From the NCBI GenBank assembly GCA_900111695.1, contig FOHD01000001.1, positions 124,001 through 188,000 on the forward strand: DNA of 64,000 nt. The letters are read 5' to 3'. Numbering within the stretch: position 1 is the first letter of the stretch; each line of letters begins with the position of its first letter. This document shows, one piece after another, positions 59,684 to 64,000 of this stretch. The notes beneath the pieces were generated by a model. The model worked only from the letters and a program-made list of their open reading frames with translations. It did not search any database and had not been told where the DNA came from. Source of the stretch: Olsenella sp. KH3B4. Its GTDB lineage: Bacteria > Actinomycetota > Coriobacteriia > Coriobacteriales > Atopobiaceae. The position numbers were made by a program, and so were the translations under genes.

Positions 59684-60528
59684 AGCAGCACGTCCCTATG
59701 ACCACCGAGGGAAAGCCCCAGCGCAACAAGAAGAAGCAGGAGCACCGCGAGAGGTGCGGCGAAAAACACGACTTGGTTCCGTGGGACCACGAGGGAGACA
59801 ATCAGACACTGTGCCACGTTCAAGTCCGGCGGCAGCAGGTACGAAGAGACAATCAATAAAAGAGCGGGCACCCCCACAACAAATAGTCGGCTCGTGTGAA
59901 GGTAAAGCGAGAGCACGAAGGACGCAAGAGCAAGAAGGGCTCCCCACAGGGCGTCGTAGAAAATAAACGCCAGGTTAAGGAGGTATCGGGCGTTCAGGAA
60001 TGAATCGAGAAATAGGGTGCGACTGTACCAGCCAGTCGCGTCGGCCTCGGCAGCCGAGGTGTTCAGGAGAAGGTGATAGGCATCTTGTCCGGCCGTTGCG
60101 GGGAAGGCAAAAAATGCAAGCAGCTGAGACGCCAGCAATGGAATAGCAACCACGAGAAAGCCACCTGCAAACGCGGCAAATGCTCCCGATGAGAGATAGG
60201 AGCGAAGCGTAGAGCGCGTGGCGACGCAACCCGCATACCTGCGCCTCCCATCAAGGAAGAAGCTGTCGCCATAGACCGCCGCAGCAAGAAACGGCATCAG
60301 GAAGTAGAGGTAGAAACAAAAGAGAGGCGTCTGCATGGACTCGTAATTACCCACCCATCCCACGTCCGCAGCGGGGACCTCGCCCATGTCGTGACCCCAG
60401 AACACCAGACATGTTTGGATGAAGCAAGCAGACATCGCCACGAGTCCAACCACAACTGCATAGCGCCATGCCTTTCCGGCAGCCATGCGCCTAAAGTGGA
60501 ACTTGAGAACACCCCAATCCGTGCTCAT
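59680..60528 (-). CDS. Membrane protein, probable ABC permease subunit 1
   Basis: A 282-aa protein with about six membrane segments. A short cytosolic start MSTDWGVLKFHFRRMAAGKAWR, like that of ABC-2 permeases, leads into the first segment. A loop of about 40 residues between segments 1 and 2 (GHDMGEVPAADVGWVGNYES) is probably outside. It is the first gene after a terminator-like hairpin (60551-60585), so expression may depend on readthrough or a local promoter. Confidence 0.65.
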   Translation of the reverse strand: MSTDWGVLKFHFRRMAAGKAWRYAVVVGLVAMSACFIQTCLVFWGHDMGEVPAADVGWVGNYESMQTPLFCFYLYFLMPFLAAAVYGDSFFLDGRRRYAGCVATRSTLRSYLSSGAFAAFAGGFLVVAIPLLASQLLAFFAFPATAGQDAYHLLLNTSAAEADATGWYSRTLFLDSFLNARYLLNLAFIFYDALWGALLALASFVLSLYLHTSRLFVVGVPALLLIVSSYLLPPDLNVAQCLIVSLVVPRNQVVFFAAPLAVLLLLLVALGLSLGGHRDVLL

Positions 60529-60550
60529 ATCGCCCTCCGTCTGCCACGCA

Positions 60551-60585
60551 TTTTAAAGGGCAGGATGCTCGTCGTGATCCCGCCC
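60551..60585 (-). terminator. Attenuator or terminator between secreted-protein gene and ABC genes
   Basis: A 9-bp stem with one G-U pair (60558-60566 with 60577-60585) is followed on the minus strand by TTTAAAAT. It would lower transcription of the permeases relative to the secreted protein. Confidence 0.6.
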
Positions 60586-60606
60586 CATGGCACTAGACGT
60601 TAATAA

Positions 60607-60996
60607 CTAGCGGAAGCTTACGTATCCCCTAGTACGATCACACGAATTTGGGCCCCAGCCCACCTGATGTCCCATAAGCGTCACAGAACCCCTGAAGGAA
60701 CTGTAATAAGAAGGGTATTTAGTCTCACCCGCATTGACCGTAACAGAGTCCGCACATTGCCCTTGACCCGGCAGCTCAATCCAGAAATTCCCACCGTAAT
60801 CAGAATATGAGTAAACTTGAACGGTCGCAGAGGAGCCACCGTTATGGTATCCGTTACGAACTGTTACTGGTGCCTGCCATGCAGGCAGGCAGACGTTGAA
60901 TGACCCACCGTCAGCTAGCGCAGGCGCCGCAGCACCCAAGACGGCAACAAGTGCCAAACTGGCAGCGACAATTACTTTCTTTATTTCTGTTGCCAT
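60607..60996 (-). CDS. Small secreted protein of unknown function
   Basis: A 129-aa protein with a Sec signal peptide (Lys-rich start, hydrophobic stretch, cleavage probably after PALA near residue 29), leaving about 100 residues. The mature part is Gly/Ser/Tyr/Asn-rich and beta-like (ATVQVYSYSDYGGNFWIEL, YYSSFRGSVTLMG) with three Cys. It is not a lactococcin-972 sequence. I chose the ATG at 60996 because AAAGGA lies at a workable distance; an ATG at 61008 touches that site. The gene's start overlaps the end of a possible 49-aa peptide ORF. Confidence 0.75.
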   Translation of the reverse strand: MATEIKKVIVAASLALVAVLGAAAPALADGGSFNVCLPAWQAPVTVRNGYHNGGSSATVQVYSYSDYGGNFWIELPGQGQCADSVTVNAGETKYPSYYSSFRGSVTLMGHQVGWGPNSCDRTRGYVSFR

Positions 60997-61130
60997 AACA
61001 ACCCGCATCCTTTCGCAAAGAGGATTACGTTGCAGGCAGCAAATCCTAATAGTGCATTCTTTCCTAGGGACCTGTTGCCCAAGCTGCGCCTCAAACGCCT
61101 GTCCCTACCCAAGCTACGCCATAGTTGCAC
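60981..61130 (-). CDS. Possible 49-aa cationic peptide
   Basis: GTG at 61130 has a GGGAGG site eight bases upstream and opens a 49-codon frame ending in TAA. The product is strongly basic at its N-terminus (MQLWRSLGRDRRLRRSLG, with three RSLG repeats) and hydrophobic at its C-terminus (LLGFAACNVILFAKG). It overlaps the start of the secreted-protein gene by 16 nt, so it could be a coupled leader, a membrane peptide or a toxin-like peptide. Evidence is limited to the frame and ribosome-binding site. Confidence 0.4.
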   Translation of the reverse strand: MQLWRSLGRDRRLRRSLGNRSLGKNALLGFAACNVILFAKGCGLLWQQK

Positions 61131-61143
61131 TTCAATCACCTCC

Positions 61144-61626
61144 CTACCAGCTGTATATGGCGACATCTGTACTAGTCACTCGCTTGCCATCGAGAGTCTT
61201 CTTGCACAGGAATCGATACGTACCGGAGCCCACATTCTCCCAAGTTGCCTTGGTAAAGCCATTGCGCTTGAATGATGCAGATCCGACAAGAGAAGCCCTG
61301 CCATTTGAAATGCGAAACAAGCTCACAGTGAATGAACCGTCGATTGGGCAGCTAGCCGTCATCTCAATTCCGACATTTCTGCCATCGAAGTATCGATCCT
61401 GGAAGGATTGCGTACTCAACAAGTTGAGCGAATCACCGTACCAAGAGCGCGAAATAGGCACTACAGGGTTCGTACGAGAATACGAAACGTTTGCGGCAAC
61501 TCCGGTACTGTCAACCACATTAGCCAATGCAACATGGGGAACAGAAATCAAACCCAACGAAAAGAGAATCACTCCGAACAATATTGTTACTACATGATTT
61601 GGTGTTTTGGAAAAGATCGCTTCCAC
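61144..61626 (-). CDS. Secreted protein of unknown function
   Basis: A 160-aa protein with a signal peptide (hydrophobic VVTILFGVILFSLGLISVP, cleavage probably after HVALA near residue 35). The mature part of about 125 residues looks like a beta sandwich: VGIEMTASCPIDGSFTVSLF, then WENVGSGTYRFLCKKTLDG. Two Cys could form a disulfide. Start is GTG at 61626 with an AAAGGGAG site, but that site is paired in a hairpin. It and the 129-aa protein are the probable effectors of the block. Confidence 0.75.
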   Translation of the reverse strand: MEAIFSKTPNHVVTILFGVILFSLGLISVPHVALANVVDSTGVAANVSYSRTNPVVPISRSWYGDSLNLLSTQSFQDRYFDGRNVGIEMTASCPIDGSFTVSLFRISNGRASLVGSASFKRNGFTKATWENVGSGTYRFLCKKTLDGKRVTSTDVAIYSW

Positions 61627-61632
61627 AGCAAA

Positions 61633-61671
61633 ACACTCCCTTTCAACGATTCTTCCTTTGAATGGGAGTGT
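61633..61671 (-). promoter_or_regulatory. Leader hairpin that pairs with the ribosome-binding site
   Basis: On the minus strand ACACTCCC (61664-61671) pairs with GGGAGTGT (61633-61640), which contains the GGGAG site of the secreted-protein gene; an inner TTCAA/TTGAA pair lengthens the stem to 13 bp with one mismatch. TTTTG follows, so it could act as an attenuator or by hiding the ribosome-binding site. Confidence 0.6.
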
Positions 61672-61695
61672 GCGCTAATCACGCATCCCTGTCTG

Positions 61696-63702
61696 TCATT
61701 CGTGAGGATGCATTTGCTCCAGGCTTGTCACTTTCGCCTCATGTATCAAAAGTTTCCTCAGGTCACGCATTGAGTGGACTCCAAGGTCATCATAGGTCCG
61801 CTGTCGGTATGACTTCACCGTTGCCAAAGTAGTGCAACGACGCCGGCAAACTTCGGACACTCCGTAACCGCACACAAGGTCTAGAACGATATTCAATCTC
61901 ATACCATCGATGCCGCGCCCCTGAAGATAGTGAACGGCTCGGTCTAGCTCGTTGTCGGTTGGCTCGGCGATGGGAACCGCAGCAACTCGCGCTTGGTAAA
62001 CGAGCACTACGACAAAAAGGGCAATGAGCGAGGGAAAGAGTATGAAAATCCAATCTGTTACCACACCCACATAATAGAGCTCAAGATGATATGCAATCGC
62101 AATTCCAGCGGAACCCAAGAGCGCAAGCGATGGTACATAAAATAGAGACCTAAAGCCAGCAAGGACGACGCGCCAGCGAGGAAGCGCCTGATCTCCTCTG
62201 CATGCATGTGCTTTTCCCACGGCAAGAGACGCAACGATAATAAGGACCAGCGCCCAAACTTTGTAGAGCCACATTCCGCTCCATCCGCAATAGGCGCCGA
62301 AAGACAACACAAGTACAAGAACAACTGACATGGCCGTATCAGCGATACGCATCAAGACACTTTGTTCGGAACAAGGATGCGACGACCGTCCACAAGACTT
62401 CAGTGTCCAAAGAAATGCAACCAGTGAAAGAGCTAGGGCAGCCCCCCACGTTATGTAAGTTGTACCCCTGTGATACCACTGCCCGCCAATTTGCACATTG
62501 TTCGACGCATCAACAAGCAGCGCCATCGAAAGGCAGGCAAAGGCGACGGCAGTCGAAACCGAGGGCTCGGGTTTGACCTCAGAGTCCCTCCTCCCTGAAC
62601 AAACTTCTGATTTGGGTGCCGCGGGGAACTCCTTTGTCAAATCAAGGCCGATTGTCATCTTTCTCAGTTCGCTTGCCCCGCTAACACAAAGCTTCTCGTA
62701 GCCGCGATGCCGATAGGTCGCAACGCTGGCCGGAGATATCCCCAGATCGGATCCGATCGTCTTTGCAGTGGCCCCTAGGGCGGTTCGAGCAAGAACCGAA
62801 GCCTCACGCTCAGTAAGAGTGTTTCTCGAAGCTTCAGCAAGACGCCGCTCCATGCGGCTCACACTTTGCTCCAGGGATGCAGGCGCAGTCGGCCCCCCTC
62901 TCACCGAGCAATCGTCCCCTGAAGAACCACAGGTGTTCACATCAGATCTACGCTCAGTCCAACGGACATGCAGGAGCAGCACCACCGAAAGCAGCACTAT
63001 GCAGAAGCAGAAGGATCCGAAGAATGATGCATCTTCAACTCCTGCGTCCAAGACGTCCATGCGATACTCGCTCACGAAGCTACGAAACGCGAGATACGCC
63101 ATGTGGCCGGAGAGCAAGGCCGGAACACTCCATGCGGCGCCACTCCTGCAAAAACACGCCCCTCCCGCTAGCGCAAGGACAAGGACCACGAGGCAGAGAG
63201 CGAGTGAGGGCAGAAACGAATTGGTCCCCCAAAGGCACACGAAAAGCATGCATGCCGTTGGCCACGAGCTTCCGAGCAAAAAAGACGCAACGACGCCCTC
63301 TCGTGATGGAGCGCCCTTGCAAATCCCATCCCCCAAGGCCGAGACGCCCCAACAAGAGACTGCCAGCGCCCCACAGGCAAACTCAACAATCGACATAATT
63401 TCATTGAGCGTGACCTGCTCCTCCGTGATGAGACCGTCGAAACCACGTACAAACGCATAAGACTCGGCAATGACAAGCCCCGCGGTAGCAACCCATCCCA
63501 AGCGCACCAGAATGACGTGGAGATGGACCAAGGCGTGCTTTTGCTCCTCGCCGAAGCACGGCTCCAGCAAGCCAGCAATCACTACCAGAATGACCGCAAG
63601 AGAAAAGGCGCCCATGTCAATTTGCCCAGGAACCATAGGCCCAAAGTTCCACACCCCATACGGCATTGCCGCAAGAATTGCAGTCCAGATACACCAGCCC
63701 AT
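61696..63702 (-). CDS. Tandem membrane-LuxR regulator
   Basis: A 668-aa protein built of two similar units. Unit 1: seven or eight membrane segments (about 5-245), then a LuxR-type HTH at 294-349 (LTEREASVLARTALGATAK, ISPASVATYRHRGYEKL). Unit 2: about six membrane segments (about 385-570), then a weaker HTH at 583-654 (GYGVSEVCRRRCTTLATVKS, YDDLGVHSMRDLRKLL). Coriobacteriia carry many single membrane-LuxR proteins; two units in one chain is unusual. The start has GAGGAG four bases upstream; a TTG further up is poorer. It is the first gene of the inserted block and presumably controls it. Confidence 0.85.
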   Translation of the reverse strand: MGWCIWTAILAAMPYGVWNFGPMVPGQIDMGAFSLAVILVVIAGLLEPCFGEEQKHALVHLHVILVRLGWVATAGLVIAESYAFVRGFDGLITEEQVTLNEIMSIVEFACGALAVSCWGVSALGDGICKGAPSREGVVASFLLGSSWPTACMLFVCLWGTNSFLPSLALCLVVLVLALAGGACFCRSGAAWSVPALLSGHMAYLAFRSFVSEYRMDVLDAGVEDASFFGSFCFCIVLLSVVLLLHVRWTERRSDVNTCGSSGDDCSVRGGPTAPASLEQSVSRMERRLAEASRNTLTEREASVLARTALGATAKTIGSDLGISPASVATYRHRGYEKLCVSGASELRKMTIGLDLTKEFPAAPKSEVCSGRRDSEVKPEPSVSTAVAFACLSMALLVDASNNVQIGGQWYHRGTTYITWGAALALSLVAFLWTLKSCGRSSHPCSEQSVLMRIADTAMSVVLVLVLSFGAYCGWSGMWLYKVWALVLIIVASLAVGKAHACRGDQALPRWRVVLAGFRSLFYVPSLALLGSAGIAIAYHLELYYVGVVTDWIFILFPSLIALFVVVLVYQARVAAVPIAEPTDNELDRAVHYLQGRGIDGMRLNIVLDLVCGYGVSEVCRRRCTTLATVKSYRQRTYDDLGVHSMRDLRKLLIHEAKVTSLEQMHPHE

Positions 63703-63802
63703 ACTTCTCCTCGCAGGCGCCCAAATCCGGTGCAAGGATAATCGACTGAATACAATAAATAACAATCAAATCGGCAATGGGTATGACAGCCCCTCTCGCC
63801 GC

Positions 63803-63833
63803 CCGCCTACTTCACGGCATCCCTCCAGAACGC
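63803..63833. repeat. 31-bp direct repeat, copy 2 (within arcA 3' end)
   Basis: Identical to 56564-56594. It covers the last eight arcA codons, the stop and four bases beyond, so insertion here leaves arcA intact. The 3' end of a gene is a common attachment-site choice of tyrosine-recombinase elements. Confidence 0.9.
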
Positions 63834-64000
63834 CATGCTCATGCAGTGAGGGCCGCCACGACCGCGGGAGAGCTCTGCCGAGGGAATCTCCAGGAGGTTT
63901 ACGCCGGCGTGGTAGAGGATGTCGTTGGTGACGGCGTTGCGCTGGTAGACCATCACCGTGCCGGGACGCACCGCAAGGGTGTTTGAGCCGTCGTTCCACT
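63807..64000 (-). CDS. arcA: Arginine deiminase, C-terminal part (cut by window end)
   Basis: The last 64 codons of an arginine deiminase, which turns arginine into citrulline and ammonia. The segment [12 protein letters not shown] and the end [11 protein letters not shown], with the catalytic Cys, are diagnostic; the frame ends [12 protein letters not shown]. The rest lies beyond 64000. It is in the same direction as arcB, from which it is separated by the inserted block. Confidence 0.92.
   Translation of the reverse strand, partial: WNDGSNTLAVRPGTVMVYQRNAVTNDILYHAGVNLLEIPSAELSRGRGGPHCMSMAFWRDAVK

Larger units (their letters stand above)
56595..63802 (-). mobile_element. Candidate genomic island inserted at the arcA 3' end
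   Basis: About 7.2 kb between the two 31-bp repeats, clearly less GC-rich than the surrounding genes and inserted between arcA and arcB, which are normally adjacent. All its genes are on the minus strand. No integrase, transposase or relaxase is present, so if it is mobile it depends on enzymes elsewhere, or has lost them. Contents: tandem LuxR membrane regulator, secreted proteins, ABC exporter-like complex and an anchored extracellular protein. Confidence 0.55.

Noticed and set aside
60607..60996. Lactococcin-972-type bacteriocin
   Set aside because: The secreted protein has similar size and a signal peptide, but lacks the family's Trp/Tyr/His pattern and the usual C-terminal motif.
56595..63802. 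Integrase or transposase within the inserted block
   Set aside because: All frames on both strands were considered; none resembles a tyrosine or serine recombinase or a DDE transposase.

Overview
This is a high-GC (about 60-65% by eye) bacterial chromosome segment. It reads most naturally as a member of the Coriobacteriia, probably an Olsenella/Atopobiaceae-type organism. The support is gene order (rplU-rpmA-obg-proB-proA-nadD-yqeK-rsfS; mreB-mreC-mreD-mrdA-rodA next to a TIGR03960/DUF2344 radical-SAM pair), an arginine deiminase operon, pyruvate phosphate dikinase, and a LuxR-type regulator anchored in the membrane. The genus is an inference; no rRNA is present.

Layout: (1) 1-9001, minus strand: pyruvate phosphate dikinase preceded by a half-length PPDK-regulator-like protein, then the translation block rpsP-khpA-rimM-trmD-lepB-glyQ-glyS. 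(2) 9220-12427, plus strand: an OmpR-type two-component system and DNA polymerase IV. (3) 12489-17459, minus: a BMP-family nucleoside ABC importer with a Tat-type lipoprotein. (4) 17702-24043, minus: the ribosome/Obg/proline/NAD operon, with a good promoter in front of rplU. (5) 24233-36937, minus: the radical-SAM pair, a DUF697 protein, the rod-shape genes rodA-mrdA-mreD-mreC-mreB, a TPR membrane protein, a cyclophilin and a zinc-ribbon membrane protein. (6) 37043-42143, minus: aconitase and a CtpE-like P-type ATPase, then tRNA-Arg(CCG) on plus. (7) 42817-51874, plus: one operon with all steps from DAHP to phenylalanine/tyrosine precursors: aroF-tyrA-aroB-aroA-aroC-pheA-aroEK-aroQ. aroE and aroK are fused, and aroQ carries an N-terminal PTS EIIB-like domain. 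(8) 51905-55284: 5-formyl-THF cyclo-ligase, trpS, an LCM-type methyltransferase and a SprT-like metallopeptidase. (9) 55467-64000, minus: the arginine deiminase pathway, arcA (cut by the window end) and arcB.

The most unusual region is 56.6-63.8 kb. Between arcA and arcB lies a lower-GC block of about 7.2 kb, flanked by a perfect 31-bp direct repeat that duplicates the last codons and stop of arcA. The block holds a 668-aa regulator made of two successive [multi-TM + LuxR-type HTH] units, two small secreted proteins, a possible 49-aa cationic peptide, three membrane permeases, an ABC ATPase and a membrane-anchored extracellular protein. All point in the arc direction and most overlap by a few bases. 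No integrase is seen. It looks like a self-contained, laterally acquired surface or export system inserted at the arcA 3' end; its function is unknown.

Other notable signals are two ~80-bp foldback elements (42501-42579 and 53793-53873), a perfect palindrome between proB and proA, a leader hairpin that would hide the ribosome-binding site of a secreted protein (61633-61671), and a TTG start for rpsP.
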